Part shown: positions 12,192 to 24,723 of the stretch, in pieces
Numbering within the stretch: the first letter of the stretch is position 1
Layout of the letters: each line of letters starts with the position of its first letter
Assembly: GCA_963691655.1 (NCBI GenBank)
Contig: OY829327.1
Coordinates: 88,114,019-88,178,018, forward strand
Reading direction: 5' to 3'
Origin: Toxonevra muliebris
Taxonomy: Eukaryota; Arthropoda; Insecta; Diptera; Pallopteridae
Length of the DNA stretch: 64,000 nt
Made by a program: the position numbers and the translations under genes
Notes under the pieces: model-generated
What the model was told of the DNA's origin: nothing
Database searches by the model: none
Seen by the model: the letters and a program-made list of their open reading frames with translations, nothing else

Positions 12192-12952
12192 TAAAGAGAA
12201 AGCACCCTACATTATTTTTTTAAAGCTCTCCTTGCTATTATTATATGTAGTCCATTATTTCTGATTTGGCAAGCACTATGAAGTGCGTGAGAGAGATAGA
12301 GAGTATGACAATAGCCTCTGCTATTCAATATCCCATTTAAACAGGCTATAAAGAAGTCAATGGAAAAGACAACAAGAAAATGTTCTTGAGTTGTTGAAAA
12401 TCCAAATAGTCGTATTTGAATTTATGTCATCATGTTTGAATTTAAAGTTATCTCAAGTTATTAACTTTTAGTGTGGAAACTTAACTATGCGTACTGTAAT
12501 TGAATGTGTGCACAGAGGACTGAATATATAGAAAGAAAATTAGGTACAAACATGATGGATAGGGACTGATTTGAACTTTCTGGTTTTTGCCAAAATTATT
12601 TTTTTATCTTAATTAATTTATCCTAAACTAATAATTTTTTTTGGGGGGTAAGAGAGAGTACTGCAGAACTTCATATACCATTTTTGGTTTTTGATAACAA
12701 TCAATTGTCCCATACAAGAAAAAAAAAACAAGTTTCTGATGGCGGTTCCTGCTAGTGGGAGGGACAACGAAAAATACATCTAATAATAAATCCAGATTTT
12801 CGCTTTTGAAATAATTTTTACGTTCGGCGATCTACATGTGGTGGTCGTTGCGTAATGGTTAGTGTTTGGTTTATGACCCGGCACGGTCAAAAACTATAAA
12901 TAATGGAAACAAAATTTTCAATAGAACTTCGCTTCTTGGCTGACAATGGCAA
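10595..12952. other. Intergenic stretch with a GA microsatellite
   Basis: It is AT-rich DNA without a convincing gene. It contains a perfect hairpin at about 10651-10682, where AGCAAATGAAAAGAACAA is followed directly by its complement. It also holds a (GA)n tract at 12160-12188 and poly-T runs. The weak open frames are low-complexity. Confidence 0.5.
12160..12188 (+). repeat. (GA)n microsatellite
   Basis: It is an uninterrupted GA dinucleotide repeat of about 14 units. Similar tracts recur at 25903, 29804 and 51822. Confidence 0.95.
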
Positions 12953-13746
12953 ACGACATGAGGTTTGACTACTGATTCCAAAAGAGAATGTGATACTGAG
13001 CACTCCTGGTCAGTAACTGTTTTTGGTTTAAAGTTTTTCGTCCTGAATCAGTTTGCAAAGTTTAAAAATTAATAAAAAAATAGAAGAAATTATCGGATCC
13101 TTGTAAAAAAAGATTTGCTTGAACCCCATTTTTTTCCTAAAACGTTACGTGATGGGAAGTTTTTGACTTCAGATTCGTGTTCAACGTGAAAAATTCTTTC
13201 GCAAAAACTCCATCTTATTAGCAGTTTTAGAAGAAAATCTTAAAATGTAATTAATTTTTTAACCCATTATTGCTCAGAGCACCACGACTAGAAAGATCTC
13301 TTTCAATGCTGTGACTTCACGAATTTAGGAAATATAAACCAACCTCATCCGGGTTCCTTATCATTGATAATGGCACAAATTCTCAATGATGATCATTTGA
13401 AAAAAATGAGCCTCAACTATTTTTGGTAATTTTTTGAGGTTGGGTACATCATCAGTAGTGGGTAGTCAATGAGTTAACGAAATTATGTCCTTCGCGATAC
13501 AAAAAAGTGAATTTTTTGTCGCCTTTGGCCATATTTTTGAGGTTAAGATTAAAAAAAATCTGAAAATTTTTCCTAAAGTTTTAAGACATTTATCTACCTT
13601 TGTCCTTAGTCTGATAGAGTTCATCAAATGTATCATTGATTTAAGTTATTGTATTTAAAAATTAGTTTGATAAAAATTATTTATGAATATTTTCTTCGAA
13701 TGAAAACCCCCCCGCCCCCTCGAAAAAAATTTCTGGCTACGGCCCT
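12953..13746. mobile_element. hAT-like non-autonomous element, truncated copy A
   Basis: It matches the reverse complement of 16036-17085 and the forward strand of 55600-56432. The shared blocks are the CGACATGAGGTTTGACTACT start (shared with the first of these), GATACTGAGCACTCCTG, TTATCGGATCCTTGTAAAA, CAATGATGATCATTTGAAAA and the C-rich right end before CTGGCTACGGCCCT. The left ~250 bp, including the left terminus, are missing and the right terminus is damaged in its last base. No coding capacity is seen. Confidence 0.8.
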
Positions 13747-13954
13747 CCTCAACATGGTGGATGTATTCGTCATAATGGACGTCGCTACTGGAATTGTGTT
13801 CTTTATTCAGTCGACTTGTGATAACGCAGAATGGATTACTTTCATATGAAATAGCTTCTTGGCCTCGTGGTTGTATTTGAAAAATTTTAAGTATCATGAA
13901 ACATGAGAACATAACATAGTCTGGCACGCTGCCACTGAGCCAACTTATCACCAT
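13747..13954 (-). other. Open frame of unknown origin abutting the hAT-like copy
   Basis: On the minus strand an ATG at 13954 opens about 70 codons of mixed composition (ending ...DVHYDEYIHHVEE) that run straight into the repeat's right end. The composition resembles a real exon more than intergenic DNA. No splice sites or homologue are recognised. It could be an exon of another transposon or a chance frame. Confidence 0.2.
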
Positions 13955-15445
13955 AAACTCCGCAAATAACTCATTTTTTATTCTTCAGTTTGAGAGATTC
14001 CCAAAGAACTTCATCGCTCTAACCTCTAGGAGTAAGTACAATAAATATTCATATGCAAAGATACACTTAAATATTTATATACGAACTATGCATACATGTC
14101 CTTTTCTTGCTTATAATATTTTCTGTAATAATAATAGAACCAAAAAGGACAATTGAATTTGGTTTGTCTCCTTTTGGTGATTGCACAAAAACTCAAATGC
14201 ATTAATTTTATTTCTCCATCTTTATTTCTTTCTTTGGAGAATAAACTTACCTAAAATAAGTAACCGAAAAGTGAAGAGCAGGGCGTCAAAAAGGATGAAT
14301 GTTTGTCATGTGTTTGAGAGTGTGTGAGCGGCATACAGGAAATAAATACATATATAGACATGCTTCCGTAAACAAAGATCATTAATTTCTAAAGTGGCAC
14401 TTGGCTGCTGCTGCTCCTCGCACATGATTTTATAAAGAAGCCCAAAAGCAAGCACCCAAAATTGTGTCCTCGAGCGTAAGTAGATAAATCTTTTTTGTGT
14501 GTTTTGTTTTTTTTTTTTGCTTTGTTTTTCTAAGTGTGACACAATTTGATTGTGATTGGGATTCTGAATGCGTGCGGTGTGCGTGTAGTACCTAAATATG
14601 ATTATTTGAATATACAAATATCAAATTACTATTTGATATTGATGGGACATACAAAAATTTCAATAGCGGAAGTGTACGGATATGTTGTTTCAAGGGTAAC
14701 TGCCATACAAACCATTTTCTTCCGGTATTTTTGTTGAAATTTGAGTGATAAAATTCAAGTAGGAAGTGTTAAGTTCAAGGTGTGAGAGGATATGTAAATG
14801 ACCCTAAATATAATAGAACACCTGACCAACTAATCTTTGTCACAAGCAGCAATAAACGCAAATGCTTTTCTATTTGTGCTTATTTAATTATTATTTATTA
14901 TTGCTGCATGTTTAATTTTTGACTGAGATTCATCCTTCCTTTTATTGTAGTGTATTCCTAGGGTTATTGCTGATGTCAGCTTGTAAAGTTGTCAGTTCAA
15001 AATTCTACTTTGTTTACTTGAACAACAAACAAATAGATAATTAGCAAAATGTTTTGCATAATTTGTTTAATTCCACAAAAAATAATTATCATTATGAGCC
15101 TCTTTGGGCTATTTTTGTTTGTTTGTTGTTACTTTGGTAATAGGTAACTTTTCTTTTTGTATTTAAAATTGTTAATGTTAATAGTTTAATATTTAGGTTA
15201 ATTATTTGAAAACTGCTTACGCAGCAACAACAGCAACAGCAGAATTTTTGTTGTTTCTATCAACAATTCCAGAGGGTAAAGTTTAATTGTTGTTTTTAAA
15301 GAAATTAACAAAGACTTAAATTGATATTAAAGTTTGGGACATCAAATTAGAAATTATTTGATATAAATTGCCATCATATACCACTCATGCTTATTGCTCA
15401 TTAGTTCAGCATTTTGTTGTTATATTTCTTGTTTTGTATTCATAT
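13955..15445. other. Intergenic stretch, nothing recognised
   Basis: It is AT-rich, with a short inverted pair ATATCAAAT/ATTTGATAT near 14618-14640 and scattered poly-T. No gene was found on either strand. Confidence 0.45.
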
Positions 15446-18400
15446 CAGCGATGAAAAAGTAGGTACAATTGTACCTTCTTCCGACTTTTTCGAACTACAA
15501 GGTACATTAGGTACAATTGGCACATTTTAGGTACAATTTGCCATTGGCCAAAATAATTAATTACAATTAATTACAAAAAAAATATTTTGTAATACTACCA
15601 CTTAAATTTAACTTGCTTGTACTGTATTGCTTGACTTCAAAGCTCACAGCTCTGATATTGCAGTTTTCAAAAGGAAAAATATTGCAAAAATAATTTTCTA
15701 AATCGAATAAAGTTTATTGGTGCCGAAAGAGGGTCAACATCATAAGAAGTTTTTTGAAATTTAGCAAATATTTTATGAAATGTAAATTTCTTATGACTTT
15801 AAATCTATTAATATACATTATCCGGACTCCTTTTATAAACAGTAATAACAGAGTTATGAGCTTTGAAAGAAATCTTGGTTTAAAAATTTTGAACTTTCAT
15901 GACCATTGTGCGGCCAAAGAATATATAATACATAGAAGGAACATCACGAACAAATTTATTTTGTTCTATGGAGCCATAACTGTCTCCAGTTTACACTCAA
16001 AATTCAGTTGTACACATAAAACCAATGAGTGGTTGCAGGGCCGTAGCCAGAAATTTTTTTCGGGGGAGGTTTTCATTCGAAGTAAATATTCATAAATAAT
16101 TTTTATCAAAGTGATTTTTAAATACAACAAATTAAATCGATGATACATTTGATGGACCCTATCAGACTAAGGACAAAAGTAGATAAATATCTTAAAACTT
16201 TAGGAAAAATTTTCCAATTTTCTTTGATCTTAACCTCAAAAAATGGCCATAAATGACAAAAAATTCACAAAATGATCAAATTAAATTTTTTTCAAGTAAA
16301 TATTATTCAATGTGCATTGTAATGCATTTTTTTTTCATCGTGAAGGAAATAATTTCGTTAACTCATTGACTTCCCACTACTGATGATGTGCCAAACCTCA
16401 AAAAAATTATCAAAAATAGTAGAGGCTCATTTTTTTCAAATGATCATCATTGGGAATTTGAGCCATTATCAATGATAAGAAACCCGGATGAGATCTTTCT
16501 AGTTGTGGTGCTCTGAGCAATAATGGGTTAAAAATTAATTACATTTTAAGATTGTCTCCTAAAACTGCATGGGTTTTGCGAATAAGATGGAGTTTCTGCG
16601 AAAGAATTTGTCACGTTGAACAAAAATCTGAGGTCAAAAACTTCCCATCACGTCATGTTTTAGGGTTCAAGCAAGTCTAATTTTACAAGGATCCGATAAT
16701 TTTTTCTATTTTTTATTAATTTTTAAACTGATTCAGGACGGAACTTTAAATCAAAAACAGTTACTGACCTAGAAAAACTATGGATACAGGAGTGCTCAGT
16801 ATCACCTTCTCTTTTTGAATCAGTAGTCAAACCTCATGTCGAAGAAATCAAATCGGATTTGATCGCATAGTATAACTAAGATTTCAAATTTATTTTTTAT
16901 ATTCGACTTTTTAGAAAAAAAAACCAATGGAAGTAAAAAATATCGTTAAATAGATTTTATTTTGACTTTTTTTCCATCCATTGGCAATTAAGCTAAAAAA
17001 TCAGAATAAAGTTTCCATATTTCGGGGTGGGGGGGGGGGAGGGGTTGGTCAGAACCCCCAAAACCTCCCCCTAAATACGGCATTGAGTGGTTGAAATATT
17101 TTGTTTCTCTTTGTTGTCGTCTTTATTTAATGAGAGGGGTTTTTTAAATAAAGTTTTGTATTTTTTTTTCTTTTTCATGTTTTTTTTTTTTTTTTTTTGG
17201 TTTTCGTACTTGTAATATGAGCTGGTATTTTCATTATTTAGCAAAATTTGCATCGTAAAGCCGGTGTGCTTTTATATATGGCACAGATTATAAAATTCAA
17301 ATCCCAAGTTGTGACGCGAAAAAATAGGTATTTTTCCAGATTTTTTTCAGGTAAACTAATAAAGTTTTTTTATAAAATCTATTTATTATCTAAAAGTACA
17401 TGTATTTTTACTTAACTTTAACAAATCTCTATTCAAAAATATTTAAAACTTTATGAGTAATGAGCGATCCCGTCGACGCCTTTCTGGAAAACATTTTTTG
17501 CGATGAGCAATATTTTGCAAATCTAGAACATTTGAAATCCAAAAATGAAATGGATTTACTTTTATTATAAGATTATCTATTGATTAATCGAGGGATGTGA
17601 AAAATATGCATATTTAACAAAATGGCCGACTGTCAAAATAAACAGTTAAATTTTAACTAAAAAACGCTGTTTCATTAGTAAAAAAAAATTTTTCATCGAT
17701 CAATCTAGATTACTATATATTTAAAAAACTGAATATGTTCGGTTTAGAAGTGTTTGAATAATCGTGGTCACCGACTTCAATAATGACTTTTTTGAGAAGA
17801 ACGCGTTTAAAGTTTAAACTTTCTTTAATGTCAAGAAGAAAATTTGTTTGCAAATAATAAAGAGTCAAAAATTTTCTCCGGATCAACTTAAAAATTTGTA
17901 GACATATTTTTAAAAACATATACTTTAAGAAAATGCTTTCTAAATCGATTGATTTCAGGTTTTTATGCTTTTTCGAATATAAAAAGAAAAATATTACTAA
18001 AAATAAATTTAGCTAATTTTATGTTACAAATTGAAAAAAAAAAATTAATTAGGTTTGAAAGCATTATTGATACTTGGCAACAACACACAAAAAAAAAAAC
18101 AACCACATGTACCTACATATTCTCCGCAAAAAACCCATTCATATGAAACTATACGCAGTCTCACTTGGCAGTACTCTGTAACGATATGCGAGAGCCTAAG
18201 AAAAAAAAAACACCGTGCATGGGAGAGTGTAGAGTTTTGCTCTTCCTCTTTACTGCGACCGCCCGCACCCTAAACGAAAGAAACATATTTTTGAAAAATT
18301 TTGAGAGATGCGCCTTCTATGTATTATATATTCTTTGGTGCGGTCTTTTTTGTTTCACTTGTTTCCATCTAGATGACTAAAAACTTTTCTTCTGTCTTAG

Positions 18401-18784
18401 TTTCCGATTTGTCGTGCCCTAAAATGTTATTTTTTTGTGATAAATTTTGAGTCTCACTGTATTTCTGCTGCAATAATTTAACGAAATTTAACTAATTTGA
18501 TGTAAAGAAGCCAACTGCTGTAATTTCAATATAAACAATTTTATTTATTTTATGGAATATAAATGATATATGGATAAATCAATGGGAATGCATTACAATA
18601 GTTAATGAGTACCGTTTTCAAGTTTTGTTTACTTTTTTTAATTGTTAACTTTTAAATGAAAATTAAATTTCTTACAAAAACGATGAACCAATGAAGTATA
18701 CCATTTTAGGTACATTCATGCTTATTTAGGTACAACTTTTTTGGACAATTAGGTACAATTTGAAATTTGGCAATTTCATCCCTG
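15446..18784. mobile_element. hAT-like element with perfect 8-bp target duplication
   Basis: Its ends are CAGCGATGAAA (left) and, read inward, CAGGGATGAAA (right). They are flanked by identical ATTCATAT duplications (15438-15445 and 18785-18792). Both subterminal regions repeat the word AGGTACA(A)TT several times, as expected for transposase binding sites. Without the nested element (16036-17085 and its duplication) the unit is about 2.28 kb. No recognisable hAT transposase remains in its broken frames. A (T)n/(A)n-rich interior surrounds 17150-17200. Confidence 0.88.
16036..17085. mobile_element. hAT-like non-autonomous element, full-length copy B
   Basis: It is a 1050-bp element with ends CAGGGCCGTAGCCAG and, read inward, CAATGCCGTATTTAG. 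Identical AGTGGTTG duplications flank it (16028-16035 and 17086-17093). C/G-rich runs lie just inside both ends. The interior is AT-rich with imperfect hairpins and does not code. It is inserted in the larger hAT-like element 15446-18784. Related copies lie at 12953-13746 and 55600-56432. Confidence 0.92.
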
Positions 18785-18792
18785 ATTCATAT

Positions 18793-19028
18793 TAGTTTCT
18801 CTTCATAATGTGTGTTTAGTCAAATTCAAAATAAAGTTCAAATTGACACATTAAACAACAACAAATTACATGGGAAACAATGGCTTATGTTTTTCTGATC
18901 ATAAGATTAAGAAACAACAACAATAACTCTACCTTCGTTTTTTATTTAAATTTTAAAATAAAAAAAATTTGAATGTGAAAAATTTTAGTATCAAAAATAC
19001 GATAAAGGATTCATAACAATTGAATCTA
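18793..19028. other. Short non-coding spacer
   Basis: It is AT-rich spacer between the hAT-like element and the mariner. Nothing is recognised in it. Confidence 0.5.
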
Positions 19029-19888
19029 CCTTGATGAAAAAGTTCCCGAAATTTATTCAGAAAATTAAAAATACAAGTTTATTCATCTAAATCTATATTT
19101 TTCCATTACTTCCTCTCGGCTGCTGAAACGCGTTCCCCGTAATGGTTTTTTAACTCGATTGAACAGAAAGAAGTCACAGGGTGAATCAGCCAAATCAGGT
19201 GAATTCGGTGGCTGTTGGAGGGTATTGGTTGCATTTTTCGTCAAAAAATTACGAATAATGAAGGCACTGTGCGACGGTGCGTTATCATGGTGCAAAATCC
19301 ACGAGTTTTCTGTCCACAATTCTGGTTTCTTTCGGCGAATTGCTTCACGCAAACGTCTCACAACGCTCTAACAATACTCTTTGTTTACTGTCTGGCAAAA
19401 ATTCATGATGCACTTCACCGTTGTAATCCATGAAAACCGTGAGCATTGCCTTCTTTTTTGACAGAAAACGACGTGCCTTTTTTGGTCTATGCTCATTTGG
19501 TGAACGCCATTCACTTTCCTGATGTCTGGATTGTCGTACTCATAAACCCATGTCTCGTCTCCAGTAATGATCCTTTTGATGAATGAGGGATCGGATTCAG
19601 CTTCGCAAATCATGTCTTTTGCGACGTCAACACGGTCTCTTTTTTGCATGAAATTGAGGTCTTTTGGCACCAACTTTGCTGCTACATGACGGAAACCCAA
19701 ATCATTTACCAAAATTTGTTGCAAATTTAAATCCATTTCTAAAATTGTAAAAAATCGCCAACACACACAGAGATAGATGTACTCTTGGCTACGTAACTTT
19801 TGAAAATTTCAAGCTATGACGCTAAGAAGTCAAATCGGAACGATGGGAGCGCCACACGGTAGTTATTCCGGGAACTTTTTGATCAAGG
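19029..19888 (-). mobile_element. mariner element, internally deleted (860 bp)
   Basis: Its ends read CCTTGATGAAAAAGTTCCCG (left) and, inward from the right, CCTTGATCAAAAAGTTCCCG, and TA flanks both sides. It is the same family as the element at 23542-24723 but in opposite orientation and about 320 bp shorter. Deletions have removed the first part of the transposase and a segment near its C-terminus. Confidence 0.92.
19083..19766 (-). pseudogene. mariner transposase fragment
   Basis: On the minus strand it reads NDLGFRHVAAKLVPKDLNFM, then ITGDETWVYEYD with the first catalytic Asp, and after a frame break NKEY, MRRLREAIRRKKPELWTENS, ILHHDNAPSHSA and NSPDLADSPCDFFLF. The N-terminal helix-turn-helix domain is deleted. 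A C-terminal deletion joins VMEK directly to the last few codons. It cannot encode an active enzyme. Confidence 0.9.
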
Positions 19889-19890
19889 TA

Positions 19891-20531
19891 TATTGTAACA
19901 ATTACTTTAATCTGTTGCATCCAGAGTGCTATACTTGTATGTATGTAATTCCAAAATGTAGCATAGTCATAACATTAAAATTAGAGTTAAAAAAATGTAT
20001 TCCCTAAGTAGCACATAGTAAAGTAATCAAATTAAGAATGTACTTAACATTTCCCTGCAAACATCTTCTTCATACATTTAATAATAATTCCAACTTCAAT
20101 AAAAACTAAAATTTACTGATATTGGGTATATATACTCGTATTTGACCTTTTTTTTGTGCGTTTTGTTTATTTTTTGCCACTTTTATTTTCCTATATCAAA
20201 AAACTTTATGCATGAACCTTTGAATTTGCTGCTTACGACTCACAGCTCACTGCTCATTTGTTGTTTTTGTGCCTATGGCCATTTCGAACCATTTCGAATG
20301 TAATGCCGATAGTAAATGTATGTATGTGTGTTGATAGAACTTTAACCCTAAATAAAATTAGGCAACTATGGCTATGTAGTGCAATAACGTGTTTTGGTTG
20401 ATATAAATGAATAGATGTGAGTTAGAGGGAATGAAGTGGGTTCAAATTCAAAATAACTGAGAAAACAAAAGGAAAACGGGAAACATGAGGAAATGGTCAG
20501 TTAGAGTGAGTGATATTTAGAGAAAAAAGGG

Positions 20532-20592
<61 letters not shown>

Positions 20593-22914
20593 ATAGGTAC
20601 ATAAGTATGTTTTATATATCGAGAAAATTTAATAAAGTAGATATCGTGTGATAAGATAAAAAGTACTTAGGTAGAAGAGAAATGCAAAAACAAAATTTGT
20701 GGTAGTAGTGAATGCAATAAAAATAACATTTTATTGAAAAAGATTTTAATGGTAATACATTGTGTATATGCTTTAAAACAATGGATGTCAATTTTATGTC
20801 CTTCATTATTAGGATTCAGTTTCAGCAACCTTCTTTTCACTAAAAAATGAAGCTCTTCCTTAAAGCTGAAATTTAAAGCAAAAATTATGCAAATGTTAAG
20901 CTGACATAGCGATGCTCTTTTAAGAAATAGCACTACTTTGAATAGACCGGAAGTTATTGCTTTTTTATGACACGAAACGAGAGAGAATAACAGGAATGGA
21001 TGGATGTTTTTAATTCGACAAAGTAATATATGGTAGAATTTCCGTAAGTGATTTGAAAAGATAGCGGAAATAAGCTGAAGTAAGTGATTATATAAATATC
21101 TTTATATACAACCACATTTACAATACTATCTAGATATTTGCCACAACTAATCTTTTTCCTTTTGTCCATTTCTGTTAATAACAAATAATTACACAATTCA
21201 ACCTGAAAAACCTTTCGATCATGTAAACAATGATTTATAGACATTTCTACTCGTACACATACCTTCAAATGAATACAATTTTGTGAATAGGTTTATAAAT
21301 CAGCCGAAAATCCTTCAATAATAAATGTTCTGGTATAATGTAATTATCAGTTATAATAGATGGTAGAAAACTACAAGCATTTCAGGCTGACATCATTTGT
21401 GTAATATACCACATTTATGGCAACACATACAGAAAGACACAATAGCTGACATTATAAAACTTTCATTGACAGCAGCACATACATAAGCACATAAATAAGA
21501 AGAATGAATACAAGTAAGCAGCAACATCTGTGTTCCACCTGTCATTGTCTCGTATTGTTGCCGCATGTTGGATAAAATTAACATACATTCACAAGGAAAG
21601 GGAGAAAATATTAATACCAATGACTTGAATGCTTCTTTGAAAGAAAATAGTAAAGAGGGAGCATTTTGTAGAAGATTATTCTATAAATCTGACATTATGC
21701 CAGTTAAAATTTCAGATTCATTTTTGGTTTGTTTGTAAATTGAATGAATGGATTGAATTCACGTACAGATTTGTGAATTGTTCATGATAATAATAAATGA
21801 ATATGTATGAATTTGTAGGAATTAGTATTGTTCGTACGTATGCCAGTATGTACTTGAGTATGAATGTTGAATAAAATTGTAAATGTTTCTGCTTATAATT
21901 TGCAAGGGTTTATGCTGCTCTTTCATTTCTGCTCGGTTTCTGTCAATGTTGTTATTTTGAATTAGTATTTTAAGTGAAACCTTCCAACATCATTCTTTTA
22001 TGTTCTCAAATTAATAATGTTATAATGCCGGAATAGAAAGGTTTATGTAAATTTATGCACCTTTGGTTATATTTTATCAGTACAGAAATGTTAATATTTC
22101 GAGTGAATAATATATTAAAAATTACACGTTGGATTCATATCTTTAACAGTGACTCATATCAAAAAATTGTTTGTGTCAAACGAGTTAATATTTGTAATCA
22201 TACGCAGAGAGAAAATATTCTACATTTTTCTTTGAGCTGAAAAAAAAAAAAATATTTTTAAAATGAACCTGCTCCTATTAACACATTGTCGCTGAGTAGT
22301 TCCTGAGCTAGGTTCAAAAGCAATTTTTTTCTCAGGTTACTTTCTTGATTTATCTACTTTAGTTCCCGCTCGTTCTTAATGGGTTAAAAAGAGCGAGTTG
22401 CTTCCTTTTTGGGAGTGACTGAGGTTGCTGAATATTTTTCAATGGATTATTTAAAAAATTCCTGTTCTTTTATTAAAAAACAAATAAAATAAAAGATTTT
22501 ATATTAATAAATATATAAGTATATTTATTGCTATTTTTCATTACACTAATTTACACTTACAGTTAATTTATTTAAATTTATTTATGTATGTAGTAGAGTC
22601 TAATAGCTGAATGAAGTATGACAACATTTTCTAGATATTACATTCAATTTTATACAATTTTTTTCCAGCATAAAACATGTAAAAATTTATCTTTAGTTTA
22701 ATTATTTTATTTTACTTTTGATTTCTTTTTACTTTATTATATAAAAATTATATATATAGAACTCTTGATATCAATAAATAATTATGAAATTTTTAGTTTG
22801 ATTGTTTTACATTTATAAAATTTAAATTTTTACTCATTTAAAATAAAAATTATAATAAAAAAAAACTTGCAAAATTATATTGACGTTTAGTTTAGAAACT
22901 AGAGTATGCTTTAA
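19891..22914. other. Intergenic stretch with an AT microsatellite
   Basis: No gene was recognised. It includes the (AT)n tract at 20535-20589 and very AT-rich DNA from about 22480 to 22900. Short open frames have no homology that I recognise. Confidence 0.5.
20535..20589 (+). repeat. (AT)n microsatellite
   Basis: It is a perfect AT dinucleotide repeat of about 27 units. It is likely to be length-variable and able to form a cruciform. Confidence 0.95.
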
Positions 22915-23541
22915 CCCTAGGATGGGCACCTCGCTTGGAGGCGATAATATAACCTCCTGGGCCTAATTAGGCCCACATGAATAAATTGATAGTTATGGCC
23001 TATTACAGCATGTTATTGCACTGGCAGGTGTGCGCTTAGTATCGGACATGGTTTCCTACATTTAGTATGTGTTTCTAGTATGTTTATGTTTATAATTAGG
23101 GCTTTGAAAAGGCGTATATAACGTAAGTGATGGTGATTCAGATCGATGTATAATAGTCGGATCGATTTGGTTTTGCTAATAACTTTTCTTTGGTATTTTT
23201 TTTAATTTTTCGAAATGAACGAGAATTATTTTCCCTTTCTAATGGGTATGCAACACTTATTTCAATTATTTCAAATTAATCAGTAATGAGTGAAAACACA
23301 AAGAGTGAAAGTATTTTCATACAAAGCCTTAGCAATTCAAATAAGGAAATCACAAATTTTATAATATTTATAACTTTTGTTCTGGTAAGAATATTTATAA
23401 AATTTTATATAGGGTTTTGTTCACTAAATATTCAGCTTTAGTTTGGTAAAAATAATCACCTTTTTAGAAAGCATGGTAAGAAAAAAAAGTTACTTTTAAA
23501 ATCGATCTGAATTACCAACATGTGTTTTCTACTTGCATATA

Positions 23542-24723
23542 CCATCTTGATCAAAAAGTTCGCGGAATAACCACGGCGTGGCGCTCCCATCGTTCCGATT
23601 TGAGTTCTGACATTTGCAAAAGTTACGTAGCCAAGAGTACGTCTAACTCTGTGTGTGTTGACGATTTTTTACAATTTTATTAAATTTTAATGTATTAAAT
23701 TTTGCGTAAAAACGGATTTAATGGTGCGCGAACGTTGGAAATATTGGAAAAGTGTTTTGGCAACGATTTTCTAAAGAAAACGGTTGTTTACCAGTGGCAC
23801 GAGCTGTTCAAAAGTGGTCGTGAGTCAATCGAAGATGATGAACGCAGTGGCACACCATCGACATCGTAAACCGACAGAGAGATAGCGGAGGACTTGAACA
23901 TTGCCTATGGATCCGTCCAAAATATTTTGCTTAATGATTTGGGTTTCCATCATGTAGCAGCAAAGTTGGTGCCAAAAGACCTCAATTTCATGCAAAAAAG
24001 AGACCGTGTTGACGTCGCAAAAGACATGATTTGAGAGAATTTGAATTTGAAAGAATCATTACCGGAGACGAGACGTGGGTTTATGAGTACGACATGCAAT
24101 CCAGACATCAGGCAAGTGACTGAAGTTCACCAAAAAAGCATAGACCAAAAAAACCACGACGTTTTCAGTCAAAAAAGAAGGCAATGCTCACGGTTTTCAT
24201 GGATTACAACGGAGTAGTGCATCATGAACTTTTGCCAGAAGGCCAGACAGTAAACAAAGAGTATTATTTGGGCGTTATGAGACGTTTGCGTGAAGCAATT
24301 CGCCGAAAGAGACCAGAATTGTGGACAGAAAACTCGTGGATTTTGCACCATGATAACGCACTGTCGCACAGTGCCATCATTATTCGTAATTTTTTGACGA
24401 AAAATGCAACCAATACCTTCCAACAGCCTCCGAATTCACCTGATTTGGCTTCCTGTGACTTTTTTTCTGTTCAATCGAGTTAAAAAACCATTACGGGGAA
24501 CGCGTGTCAGCAGCCGAGAGGAAGTAATGGAAAAATCGCAGGAAGCACTCATGGACATACCGAAAACCGAATATAAAAAGTGTTTCGAGGATTGGATCAA
24601 ACGCTGGCATAAGTGTGTTGCAGTCGGTGGAAACTACTTTGAAGGGGACAACATAGATTTAGATGAATAAACTTGTATTTTTAATTTTCTGAATAAATTC
24701 CGGGAACTTTTTGATCAAGGTGG
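23542..24723 (+). mobile_element. mariner element, full length (1182 bp)
   Basis: Its ends are CCATCTTGATCAAAAAGTTC and, read inward, CCACCTTGATCAAAAAGTTC, flanked by TA on both sides (23540-23541, 24724-24725). It carries one transposase pseudogene and is nested in the piggyBac-like element. It is the longer relative of 19029-19888. Confidence 0.94.
23699..24670 (+). pseudogene. mariner transposase (DD34D) with stops and frameshifts
   Basis: The reading starts around NGARTLEILEKCFGNDF and passes through the helix-turn-helix part (VVYQWHELFKSGRESIEDDERSG). A stop after TPSTS and a second break near DMI follow. It then continues with GDETWVYEYD after a frameshift, MDYNGVVHHELLPEGQTV, ILHHDNALSHSA, NSPDLASCDFF and WHKCVAVGGNYFEGDNIDLD, ending in TAA at 24668-24670. 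The second and third catalytic Asp are 34 residues apart, the standard mariner DD34D signature. At least two stops and two frameshifts make it inactive. Confidence 0.92.
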
